Assembly (NCBI GenBank): GCA_040772505.1
Contig: JAXGYA010000010.1
Location: 1-64,000, forward strand
DNA: 64,000 nucleotides
Direction of reading: 5' to 3'
Source of the DNA: Mariniphaga sp040772505
Lineage (GTDB): Bacteria; Bacteroidota; Bacteroidia; Bacteroidales; Prolixibacteraceae
The notes beneath the pieces are model-generated. The model worked only from the letters and a program-made list of their open reading frames with translations, was not told the origin of the DNA and did not search any database. Shown in pieces: positions 1-8,969 of this stretch. Numbering within the stretch: position 1 is the stretch's first letter; each line of letters opens with the position of its first letter. Both the position numbers and the translations under genes were made by a program.

Positions 1-27
1 TATTCCTAACACAATTTCAAATCTTAT

Positions 28-996
28 CTAACGAACATCATCACCATGTTCAGCAATCCATTTTCGAGAATAATTGACCGCTTCCAAATTTTTATTAACA
101 AGCGGAGTACAATGAAAAATCATTCCATCTATTTCTCCATCCATGTACAATTTATGCGCAAAATCAAGTTGTTTAACCATGAAACCTTGATCTATTTCTT
201 TTTTACCTCCAAAATCCCACATATAAATCCCAAGTAAAGTTTGTTTATTAGGTGATATGGAGCGATATTTATTGAAGTTCTGTTCGACTCTCTGAATATC
301 AGCACCATCCCATGTCCAAAGCGCAACAGAATCCACATATTTCATAAAAGGTTCAATTGATGGATGCAATTGGTGTGTATATAATACCATTGAACTATTT
401 ATACGTCGCTTATAGTTTATAGTATCTTCATAAAGAGATTGTATCTCTCTAATTGATAAGGCTGCTGGAGGAATTTTCTTTATAGAATTTTCTTCATAGT
501 TATCAAAGTTGGGCTCCCCGCTGAAACTGAAAAAATCATCGAGATAATAACCTGTTAAATTCGGCATCTCATCTCTCAATTTAAAAACATACTCTCTCAA
601 ATATTGGTAGGTTTCATTATTACCCATTGACATTGTCCAGTCAACTAGTTTTACTTTCTCAAACTGATTGATATATCCAATTTCCGGAATACCATATCTT
701 ATTGCACAAACATTTGGGATACCCATATCTTTTATAGCATCTGCCATACTAATATAGGGACTAAGAGGAATATTATAAACATTATCAGGCCCATCAAAAA
801 CTCCCGTATCATGCCCCCACATCCACAGACGATCACGTAAATTATTTTCATAATTGAAAATATCATTCTCATTAGCAACATTAGTTTCTCCAGAACTACA
901 GCCACTTAACATAAGTGAATTTATTTCTGAAACAGATAACACACCAATTCCTGTCAAAATAGATGTTTTTTTTAAAAACTTTCTTCTATCAATCAT
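28..996 (-). CDS. Exported lipoprotein, putative barrel-fold hydrolase-like family (paralogue 1)
   Basis: I do not recognise a named family for this 322-residue protein. The N-terminus has a twin-arginine-like start (RRKFLKK, residues 4-10), a hydrophobic stretch and a lipobox-like LSGC with Cys33, so it is probably a Tat-exported lipoprotein. The mature part has repeated strand-like patches (GYYLDDFF, VALWTWDG, GIYMWDFG, GMIFHC) that resemble the beta-strands of a TIM barrel, with a DD pair as candidate active-site acids; this fold call is inference. It is homologous to the neighbour at 1148-2062 and to the remnant at 2085-2371. It lies at the 3' end of the SusC/SusD locus, which suggests a role in processing or binding the substrate of that system. 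Confidence 0.7.
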   Translation of the reverse strand: MIDRRKFLKKTSILTGIGVLSVSEINSLMLSGCSSGETNVANENDIFNYENNLRDRLWMWGHDTGVFDGPDNVYNIPLSPYISMADAIKDMGIPNVCAIRYGIPEIGYINQFEKVKLVDWTMSMGNNETYQYLREYVFKLRDEMPNLTGYYLDDFFSFSGEPNFDNYEENSIKKIPPAALSIREIQSLYEDTINYKRRINSSMVLYTHQLHPSIEPFMKYVDSVALWTWDGADIQRVEQNFNKYRSISPNKQTLLGIYMWDFGGKKEIDQGFMVKQLDFAHKLYMDGEIDGMIFHCTPLVNKNLEAVNYSRKWIAEHGDDVR

Positions 997-1147
997 TGTT
1001 TGTTTATTTAAAATTAATAATTTTCTTACCTATAAAATTCGCATTAAATATCAATATGCTGAAAAATAACCTGTTAATAATAAAATCATACTATCTCCTC
1101 GAAACAAAGTTGCTAACTGTAACCGATTCTACATAAAGAAATTTGAG

Positions 1148-2062
1148 TTAAATTACTTCATTACCCACTTCTTGAATCCAACGTCTGGTATATTCAACAG
1201 CCTCTAACCCCAAATCAGCATTACAGTTAGAACAAAATATAATTCCCTCAATTTGTTTCTCTTTTATCCAATAATAATATCGATCCAATTGATATTTCAT
1301 TTCTTCAATCGTGAATGGTTTTTTTTCACGATAATTCCACATATAACATCCAGCAAGGCGCCGTTTTCCGGGAGTTTTTGAAATAAATTTCTTCATATTC
1401 TCATCAAGAAATTGCAAATCACTCCCTTTCATAGTCCAAAGAGTAATAACATCAAATAAATCAATATATGTACCGACATCCAAATCAAGTTCTGTTACAT
1501 ACCATACGAGCCAAAAATCTAAACGCCTTTTTTCAAAAGCATGCAATCGTTCACTCATTTGCTGCACGTAATCATATGAAAGACTCCATGGTGTATCTTT
1601 CCCTCTGAAAAAATCATCCATGACTACTCCTGTAACATTAGGATATATTTTTGCAATTCTAAGTATTTCATCAAGGTCACTTTGATCTTTTTTTGGATCT
1701 AATAAATGATTTGTACCTAGTCCTGACCAAACAACCTCTTTTAAATGTTTAAGCTTTTCAGCTTCGTTATCATATGGTGGAAATGGTCCTAATCCCATGG
1801 AAACTCTGCAACATCTATCTATTCCAAGATATTGACATCCTTCAACAGGATCCATTAAATTTTCTCCTGGTAAATTATAAGCATTGTTAACATGATGACT
1901 TCCTGGCTCCTGTCCCCAAAGCCAAAACCTGTCTTTTAACTTTTTACTATTTTCGGAATTTTCATTTTTTAATTCTGGTAAAGTAGCATTTCCTGAAAAA
2001 TTTGGATAAGCAAAAGCTAAACTTGCAGCAACTGTATTTTTTAGAAAAACTCTTCTTTTCAT
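1148..2062 (-). CDS. Exported putative barrel-fold protein (paralogue 2)
   Basis: A 304-residue paralogue of the protein at 28-996, sharing the pattern RFWLWGQ near the N-terminus, the DDFF motif mid-protein, the LWTMKGSD and GCYMWNY strands, and an Arg-Trp-Ile C-terminus. The ATG at 2062 is preferred over an upstream start at 2143, because it places a twin-arginine-type signal (MKRRVFLKN followed by a hydrophobic run) at the very N-terminus and avoids overlap with the upstream gene remnant. Unlike paralogue 1 there is no lipobox Cys, so it is probably periplasmic or further secreted. Function is unknown; the DD pair and aromatic strand ends would fit a carbohydrate-active barrel, but no catalytic family signature was identified. 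Confidence 0.68.
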   Translation of the reverse strand: MKRRVFLKNTVAASLAFAYPNFSGNATLPELKNENSENSKKLKDRFWLWGQEPGSHHVNNAYNLPGENLMDPVEGCQYLGIDRCCRVSMGLGPFPPYDNEAEKLKHLKEVVWSGLGTNHLLDPKKDQSDLDEILRIAKIYPNVTGVVMDDFFRGKDTPWSLSYDYVQQMSERLHAFEKRRLDFWLVWYVTELDLDVGTYIDLFDVITLWTMKGSDLQFLDENMKKFISKTPGKRRLAGCYMWNYREKKPFTIEEMKYQLDRYYYWIKEKQIEGIIFCSNCNADLGLEAVEYTRRWIQEVGNEVI

Positions 2063-2084
2063 TTTTTTTATACTCTGAATTATG

Positions 2085-2371
2085 TTAAATAACTTCATCA
2101 CCCACTTCTGCAATCCAATTACGGGTGTAATCAACAGCTTCAATTCCTATATCGGCAATAGTATTTGAACAAAGAATAATACCTTCTATTTTACCATCTT
2201 TAAGCAAATTATAGTACATTTCTAACTGGTAACTCATCTGATTTATTGTTAATGGTTTCGATTCACCATAGTTCCACATATAACATCCTGCAAAATGACG
2301 TTTATCTTTAGTTTTATTTATTATTTTCTGTAAATTTGTATCATGATCAATTAAGTCACTACCGTTTTTTT
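2085..2371 (-). pseudogene. 5'-truncated third copy of the exported barrel-protein family
   Basis: Reading the minus strand from about 2371 gives an open frame that starts abruptly after a poly-A run. It continues NGSDL, then a stretch matching the C-terminal third of paralogue 2, through AGCYMWNY to a final EVGDEVI and stop. By eye about 45 of the last 68 residues are identical to paralogue 2. The N-terminal two thirds are absent, and there is no signal peptide or credible start except an internal Met. The break sits ten bases from a perfect 18-bp inverted repeat, so the copy appears to have been cut when the SusD end was joined to this spot. Confidence 0.75.
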
Positions 2372-2380
2372 AATTTTTAA

Positions 2381-2421
2381 ATATTCGATCTTAGATTTAC
2401 AAAAAATCTAAGATCGAATAT
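2381..2421 (-). terminator. Perfect 18-bp hairpin after the SusD gene
   Basis: Bases 2381-2398 and 2404-2421 are perfect reverse complements (arms begin ATATTCGATC) around a 5-base loop. It starts 17 bases beyond the SusD stop codon on the minus strand. It is AT-rich and lacks a clean T-tract, so termination is inferred from position and stem perfection. It also marks the boundary with the truncated paralogue. Confidence 0.55.
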
Positions 2422-2437
2422 CAAATTCAATAAAAAA

Positions 2438-4159
2438 TTATTCATCCCAACCAGGGTTTTGCGATAATTTATTGTTTAGAGTAAATTCTATAGACGGTAT
2501 GGGATATAAATAATCTCTGCCTGGTTTAAACCCATAACCCTTAGGAAGTGATTTTTGATATGAGTCTATATACCCATCTTGATCCAGATAGACATTTTTA
2601 CCAATTACCATCTCTGGAAAATCAGACTGTGAAAATTTTATTCCCAAAGGCCTGGTATTAACAAATAACTCATGAGCACGCCATCTTAACAAATCAGAAA
2701 GTCTTAACCCTTCAATTGCTAGCTCAACTCTCCTTTCCCTTCTTATTTCATTTATAATAGGCGATAATTCAGGATAATCCCAATCAGGATCAATGGAAAT
2801 ATTATTAAGTTCCAGATGTGGCATATCAACCCTATCTCTTAGTTTATTTATTGTTTTATCTAAGTCTGCTTGAGTTATTTCACCTAATTCTGCTCTAGCC
2901 TCTGCATAGTTTAATAATGCTTCAGCATATCTAAAAATAATGGATCCTATTTGGGATGTATAATAGCCTTCTTTCAAATGCTCACCCCATCGATTTGAAT
3001 ATTTCTTCAGTTGAAATCCAGTAACGCATATATAGCTGCCACTTTTATCTATATCGGGAAGATCGAAGAAAGTGGTGTCAGTACCAATTATATTGAGCGG
3101 ATCTCCCGGTAAATAGATTGATTGCGATAATCTGGGATCTCTGTTTTTTACAATATCCATCAGATTGTCATCACCTTCATACAGAGAACTTGTGCTGATA
3201 GGTTTACCGTCGATACATAAATAATCGTCCACAAGTGATTTTGTTATACCTCTTCCCATACCCCAGATACTGGGTTGCCATCTTTGTAATCCAAGAGAGA
3301 TATCCCATTTTTTCCAGAGCATCACCTCAGGATTACTGCTATAATCATCCTGACCAAAAAAACGATAATAATCCTTATGTGGGTCTCCGGTAGAATATAT
3401 ATCATACAATCCTTCATCCATCAACTGTTTTGCTGCATCTTTTGCTAATATCAAATATTTTGAGCCATCAGAAGAAGATACACCAAATGGAGTATTTGCA
3501 TGATATTTTTCCCATGTCCCCTCAAAGAGGCACACTCTGGATTTAAATAGCAATGCTATTTGTCTGTTTAGCCTAGAAGCAGAAACTTCTCCTTTGTTAT
3601 TCATATAGGAGATTGCTTTATCCAGATCTCCAACAATTGAATCCACAACTGCTTGACGTGGTGCCCTAGCCATATATAATTCTTCTGATTCGGGTTTTAA
3701 AGGGTAGTTTATCCATGGTAGATCTCCAAAGTTTTTCAACAGATTAAAATAAAAATAAGCACGAAAGAAATAAGCCTCACCAACATATTGTTTTACACTC
3801 CCCCATGGTGCGTCAACAGTATTATAATGACTTAGAAAATAGTTGACATTTCGAATATCACCCCATGACCAACCTCCTCCTGAAGCCGGAACTGTTCTTG
3901 TTCCAGCCAATATTGAGCTAAAATCCGTTTCAATAAGATTATCGCTATTGTTATCAAGGATACTACCATCATTACGTGTGTCGTTGGGAAATCGAGTATA
4001 GTACTGATTTACATACAATTGCAAATCCTGAGCAGTAGTCCAATATTGATTGCTCGAAATCGCATCCAGCGGATATCTGTCTAAGTAGTCTTCACACGCA
4101 AATAGAGCAATCGAAAATATTAAAAGTATATATATTTTTGTTTTCATAATATCTGACAT
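2438..4159 (-). CDS. SusD/RagB-family outer-membrane nutrient-binding lipoprotein
   Basis: SusD-type surface lipoprotein of 573 residues, which in this family caps the SusC channel and binds the glycan. The signal peptide ends in FAC (Cys22 from the first Met). It is followed by the typical LDRYPLD-type SusD N-terminus, a helical centre with LNYAEARAELG, and the family C-terminus IRRERRVELAIEG, LYPIP and a final QNPGWDE. The first ATG directly follows the SusC stop (TAAATG), so the two genes are translationally close; Met5 at 4147 is an alternative start giving a more standard lipoprotein signal. The gene is intact although its SusC partner carries a stop codon. Substrate cannot be deduced. 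Confidence 0.93.
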   Translation of the reverse strand: MSDIMKTKIYILLIFSIALFACEDYLDRYPLDAISSNQYWTTAQDLQLYVNQYYTRFPNDTRNDGSILDNNSDNLIETDFSSILAGTRTVPASGGGWSWGDIRNVNYFLSHYNTVDAPWGSVKQYVGEAYFFRAYFYFNLLKNFGDLPWINYPLKPESEELYMARAPRQAVVDSIVGDLDKAISYMNNKGEVSASRLNRQIALLFKSRVCLFEGTWEKYHANTPFGVSSSDGSKYLILAKDAAKQLMDEGLYDIYSTGDPHKDYYRFFGQDDYSSNPEVMLWKKWDISLGLQRWQPSIWGMGRGITKSLVDDYLCIDGKPISTSSLYEGDDNLMDIVKNRDPRLSQSIYLPGDPLNIIGTDTTFFDLPDIDKSGSYICVTGFQLKKYSNRWGEHLKEGYYTSQIGSIIFRYAEALLNYAEARAELGEITQADLDKTINKLRDRVDMPHLELNNISIDPDWDYPELSPIINEIRRERRVELAIEGLRLSDLLRWRAHELFVNTRPLGIKFSQSDFPEMVIGKNVYLDQDGYIDSYQKSLPKGYGFKPGRDYLYPIPSIEFTLNNKLSQNPGWDE

Positions 4160-7100
4160 TTAAAATGTAATATTTATTCCTACATAAAAACTTTTTGAAA
4201 GAGGGTAAACCAAACCACCTGAAGAGAAGCCTGTTTCCGGATCAAAAGAATATTTCATTGTTTTTGAAAAAGTAATAAAATTTTCAGCGTTAACATAGAA
4301 TCTTATACTTTCAGTTTTTAATCGTTTTGATGCTTCTCCTGGAAGGGTATAGCCAAATTGAACATTCTTTAACCTTAAATATGAACCATCCTGAAGATAT
4401 CTCGTTGACACCTCGTGATTTTTAACATTTTCTGTTGTAAGGTATGGCTTAGGGAAATAAGCATTTGTATTATCTGTAGTCCAAAAATCAAGATTATGTT
4501 CTTGAAGCGAAGAATTCCAGAAAGCAGTTTGAAATCCCCAGAAGCTGGGATTATTCCCCATCCATATATCTCTTTTACCCACACCTTGCCAAAACATATC
4601 AAAATCAAATCTTTTATAGCTACAATTAAAATTAATTCCAAATAAATATCTGGGCAAGCTGTTACCAATTACTTTCAAATCACCAGGATCTGAAAGGGTC
4701 TGATTTCCTCTTGTAATTTTACCATCATCATTTAAATCTTTATATTTGACATCTCCTGCCGTCCACTTACTATATAATAGTGATTGGTCATGCCAGCCTG
4801 CTGCTTCCTGGTCAGATTGAAATATTCCTTCTGTTTCAAATCCCCAAATTTCACCAACTGTTTTTCCTTCATAATATCCATGAATATAATTTGTAGGATT
4901 ATTGTATTCTGTGACTGTTGACTTATTATCAGAAAATACTATGTCAATATTATATTTAAAATCTTGAGAAATATTTTGTTTCCAATTAACAGTAAATTCA
5001 ATTCCGTTTGTTTTTAGTGTTGCATTATTCTTAAGCGGTACATTTGCTCCAAAAACTGATGGTAATGTTTCACCCGGACCGAACATATTGATTGTTTTTC
5101 TATTAAACCAGTCTAAAACGATTGACAATTTATTATCGAAAAATCCGGCATCGAATCCGAAATTGATCGTTTTGGATTCTTCCCAGGTAAGGCCTAAGCT
5201 GGTATTGTTTGGGACTGAAGTATAATTTGGCCTTTTGCCGTCAATAATCCATGCCAGATTAGTATTTATTGGAAGTACTTCAACATGCAAATAATTAGCT
5301 ACATTTTGATTACCTAATGAACCATAAGAAGCTCTCAGTTTTAAAGTGTTAACAATGGAGTTCATTCCTGAAGCTTCCCAAAAATTTTCTTTCCAAACAT
5401 TATATCCTACAGAAGCTGATGGGAAAAACCCCCACCTTCTGCCTCTTTCAAATCTGGACGAACCATCGTATCTGCCGTTTACCTCAAACAAATATTTCTC
5501 AGCGTAATTATATGTTAGCCTTGAGAAAGCACCCAGTGTGGACCAATGAGCCATGGCGTCAGACACATCTTTGTCACCTGTTGAAGTCCTTATTGCTGGT
5601 ACCGTTTCGGCAATAAGATCTCTTCGCCACCCATTTAATGAAAAATTGTTTGACATTTCTGCCTGCCCTCCAATAATAGCCGCAAAAGAATGCTTGTTGA
5701 TACTCTTATTAAAATCAAAAAATACATTTGATGTATAATATTCATAAAATGCCGCTGTCTGTTCAATTCGGTTATAATTTTGTGAATAATGACGTACAGG
5801 TGTTACTCCGTCTACAGCAAGTCCCTGAATTATAGCTCTGAAATTATTTCTTTTTGATGCAGCTGAATTATAGCTAAAATCAGCATGAAGTTTTAGGTCT
5901 TCTGTAAACTTAAGTTCCAAAGCAGGACTTACCCATAGATCTGTAGAATATTGCTTATCATAGCCTCCATTTGCCAGGGCCGGAACTTGGTTCAAGTCCA
6001 TTGCATAGTCGCCATTGGGAGTATATATTGGGTAATTTGGCCAATTCCTTGCCAGCATTCCAAATATCTGTGTTCTGTCTGTAACGCTTTCACTGGATTG
6101 TGGGTATTTTTTATAACTCCTTATGAATTTACTTTGTAACGAGATTGTCATCCAATCCGTTACTTTTAAAGAAAAATTTGAAGTTAGATTATACCTTTGA
6201 TATTTTTCATTAGCATAATTAAGTTTCCCTCCGTCCCCATTCCAACCTAATCCAACAAAATAAGTTGCACCTTTTGAACCACCTGTAATATTTAAATTGT
6301 GTTTTTGGGAAAAGGTCCAATCTTTAAAATAAACATCATACCAGTCTGTATTTCCATTGGCTTAAGTCCAGTATCCCCACCCATTCGGATCAGTAGGATC
6401 AGGAACCATGGAAGGGAAATTTTCTGGATCAGCCTGATATTTCTTCATTCGCTCTATAGTTTCATCTGAAAATAATTTATTTTGTCCGGAATTTATTGCT
6501 GCCTGATTCATACGATCAGCAAAAACCAAAGAATTAATTCCTTCAGGTAATACTGTAGGAGCTCCCCATGAAAAATTGCTATTATACTTAGTCTTCATTT
6601 TCATTTCAGTTGCACCAGATTTTGTCGTAATCAATATTACACCAAAGGTGGCTCTTGCGCCATATATTGCGGCTGCTGAGGCATCTTTTAAAACAGAAAT
6701 TGACTCAACATCATCAGGATTAACATTATCTATATTCATAGGCATCCCATCAACCAATACATAAGGAGAACCTCCGGAAAGAGAGCCAACACCCCTAATG
6801 TTAAAATTCATTGACGCACCAGGTTCTCCGCCATACATGCTATTAGGTGTAATATTCAACCCCGGAGTTAGTCCCTGGAGAGCCTTGGTAATACTAGCTA
6901 CCGGCCTTTTTTCCAATTGTTCTGAATTGACCACACCAACGGAACCGGTCAGATTAACTTTTTTTTGCGTACCATAACCAACAGCTACCACTTCCTCAAT
7001 TCCAATCGCATCCACAACCATTTCAACATTAATCCTCGTTTGGTTACCAACAATCACTTCTTGCGCCCGCATCCCCACAAACGAAAACCGCAAGGTGGCA

Positions 7101-7633
7101 TCATCAGGCAATGAAGAAATGGAATACTCCCCATCGGCATCGGTAACTGTTCCCCGGGTTGTCCCTTTTATCTGGATGGTTACACCGGGCAGCGGTTGTC
7201 CGGTATCGTCGGTTACCTTCCCGGATACTGTGGGTTGCTGCTGTTCGGCAAACAGCTCGGTGTTACCGCCAACAGGAGTCAGTACGATGTAGCGGTCTTT
7301 GATTAAAAAGTCCACTTCGTTTTTGTTGAACAACCGGGTTAATACCTGATCTACCTTTTCTTCTTCAATTGTAATATCAACCTTTTTGGTTACATCGATT
7401 AACTCGCTGTTGTACAGGAAATAAAATTCACTCTGTTTCTGAATGGCATACAACACGTCACGAATGGCAGCGTCGTTCATAGCCAGACTGATTTTTTTGG
7501 TTTGCGCATAGCTTCCGGTTGCGAAAACCTGAAAAGCGCTGATGAGTAGTATCAAAACTGTGTTGCGCATAACAATTAGCTTTCTTTGGTGTCGTTTAAA
7601 ATTTAAACGAACAAAATACATAATTTTTCTCAT
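4160..7633 (-). pseudogene. SusC/RagA TonB-dependent transporter interrupted by one in-frame UAA
   Basis: A SusC-type outer-membrane channel of about 1,150 codons. The Met at 7633 starts a long signal region ending near SYAQ. Next come an STN (secretin/TonB N-terminal) domain, a carboxypeptidase-like beta-sandwich (SGKVTDDTGQPLPGVT), a TonB plug (VVAVGYGTQKK, YVLVDGMPM, LKDASAAAIYG) and the barrel, ending YVGINITF. At 6364-6362 a TAA follows GWGYWT. Beyond it the same frame stays open for 70 codons (NTDWYDVYF, then LNITGG typical of SusC) and runs into the 663-codon remainder. No frameshift is seen, so one base change or sequencing error accounts for the break. The STN domain fits regulation through the FecR and sigma factor encoded upstream. 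Confidence 0.9.
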
Positions 7634-7701
7634 ATTTTTGCCAAGTTTTAAATTAAATAATGATTTAAGATTTTCCACACCGGTATTCCGGGTGGTTCGT
7701 G

Positions 7702-7735
7702 GAAGGAAGTGTTCGCAGCGCTTCCTTCTTTTTTT
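7702..7735. other. Hairpin in the fecR-susC spacer
   Basis: GAAGGAAG at 7702-7709 pairs with CTTCCTTC at 7721-7728, and a seven-T run follows on the plus strand. The flanking genes run on the minus strand, where the stem lies in the leader of the SusC transcript and is preceded rather than followed by the homopolymer. It could be an attenuator or RNA stability element for susC, or a terminator for antisense transcription; the sequence alone does not decide. A second small inverted repeat (CCGG-tatt-CCGG) lies just beside it. Confidence 0.45.
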
Positions 7736-7745
7736 AAGCTTTTTT

Positions 7746-8777
7746 TCAGGATGTGTTTTTCATAGGCATATACTTTTTGTTAAATGTTACAACAGATGGC
7801 GTAAATTTTTTCGTGCCGGGAATGGGTTTCCCCATGGTATAACCGATTGTAATGCCCGGCGAGGTCAGCTCTAACAGCTCAAGCATGCGGTGCAGCGGCT
7901 CGTTGTCAAAAGTTGTGGTAAACTTATAGCGTTTGATTGCTTCGTTGGCAACCACTACTTTCACTCCATACCACTGCTCAATCAAACGTGCAACTTCCAT
8001 CATCGGCGTGTCGTCCAGAATCATTATATTCTGGTGCCAGGAAATATATTTTTCAATGTTGGTGTTTTCGCGGGCAACAGTTTTGGTCTTTTTATCGAAT
8101 TCCAATAAATCATTGGGTTTCATTTCAATAAATTTCATTATTCCTTCCTTCCCGCTAAAAAGAAACTTCACGCTTCCTTCTTTGAGGGCAATATTTAACT
8201 TGCTCGATTCCGGATATGCACTCACATTAAACTGTGTGCCTAAAACTTCTACCTGCCCATTGTCTGTTTGAACCACAAAAGGTGATTTTTCATTTTTAGC
8301 CACTTCAAGGTATGCTTCGCCGGTTAGCTTTACTTCTCTATTTTCGTGAATAAACGGTATGGGATACCTCAGGCTGCTGCCTGCATTGAGCCAGAGATTG
8401 GTTCCGTCGGGCAAAACCACAAAAGAGCGCATGCCCGGCAAGCTTTGAATTTCCTGCCAGATAATTTCATTTTGTGCCAGCTCAGTTGGCGCCGTTTTAA
8501 TTTCCTGAAAAAAGAGGCTCCACAGAGTAAAAGCCAGTAATGGAAGGGTTAGTACAGCGGCAACGCGAGTAAGTGTGTTGAAAATATTTTTAATTTTTGA
8601 ATTACTATTAATACGGTTGAATATTCGCTCCCATGCGCTGTCAATATCAACCGAACCGGCCTGGTCAATATATTTTGCCCCTTCCAGTTTTTTATCGAAA
8701 GGAGATAATTGCCGACAGTAGTCAATATGATTTTTAAAATCGGAATCGTATTTTTTTATGCTGTTTTTTCTGTTCAT
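7746..8777 (-). CDS. FecR-family anti-sigma factor
   Basis: Inner-membrane sigma regulator of 343 residues that would hold the cognate sigma factor until the STN domain of SusC signals substrate. The order is a short cytoplasmic segment, one membrane span around residues 69-90, a periplasmic FecR domain (VVLPDGTNLWLNAGSSLRYP, GEAYLEVAKNEKSPFVV, VLGTQFNVSAYP) and a C-terminal DUF4974-type STN-like domain (WHQNIMILDDTPMMEVARLIEQWYGV). The recognisable N-terminal anti-sigma part is short, as in Bacteroidota homologues. It sits directly upstream of the SusC gene. The sigma factor gene that normally adjoins it is 1.3 kb away, beyond a repeat cluster. Confidence 0.92.
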   Translation of the reverse strand: MNRKNSIKKYDSDFKNHIDYCRQLSPFDKKLEGAKYIDQAGSVDIDSAWERIFNRINSNSKIKNIFNTLTRVAAVLTLPLLAFTLWSLFFQEIKTAPTELAQNEIIWQEIQSLPGMRSFVVLPDGTNLWLNAGSSLRYPIPFIHENREVKLTGEAYLEVAKNEKSPFVVQTDNGQVEVLGTQFNVSAYPESSKLNIALKEGSVKFLFSGKEGIMKFIEMKPNDLLEFDKKTKTVARENTNIEKYISWHQNIMILDDTPMMEVARLIEQWYGVKVVVANEAIKRYKFTTTFDNEPLHRMLELLELTSPGITIGYTMGKPIPGTKKFTPSVVTFNKKYMPMKNTS

Positions 8778-8864
8778 TCTATTTTGTTAAACTCTATTAT
8801 GAGTTCCATTTCAATAATAATACAATCCAGAAGAGTGAAACACGTAGAGAAAAATGAAATAAAT

Positions 8865-8912
8865 GCAAATTCGTGAATTCGCAAATTTGTGAATTCGCTT
8901 ATTCACGTATTC
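8865..8912. repeat. Three-unit 16-bp tandem repeat
   Basis: Three consecutive 16-base units at 8865, 8881 and 8897 share the pattern GCAAATTCGTGAATTC with one to a few changes each. It forms the leading edge of repeat cluster A upstream of fecR. Confidence 0.7.
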
Positions 8913-8969
8913 AACGGGGAATCTGTTTGGACTTGCAGTAACGTATTTAAATGATTGGCTTCATCAGTG

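Noticed and set aside
6152..7633. Two separate genes, a short TonB-plug protein and a barrel-only protein
   Set aside because: The same frame is open on both sides of one TAA, including 70 SusC-like codons before the next Met, so it is one broken gene.
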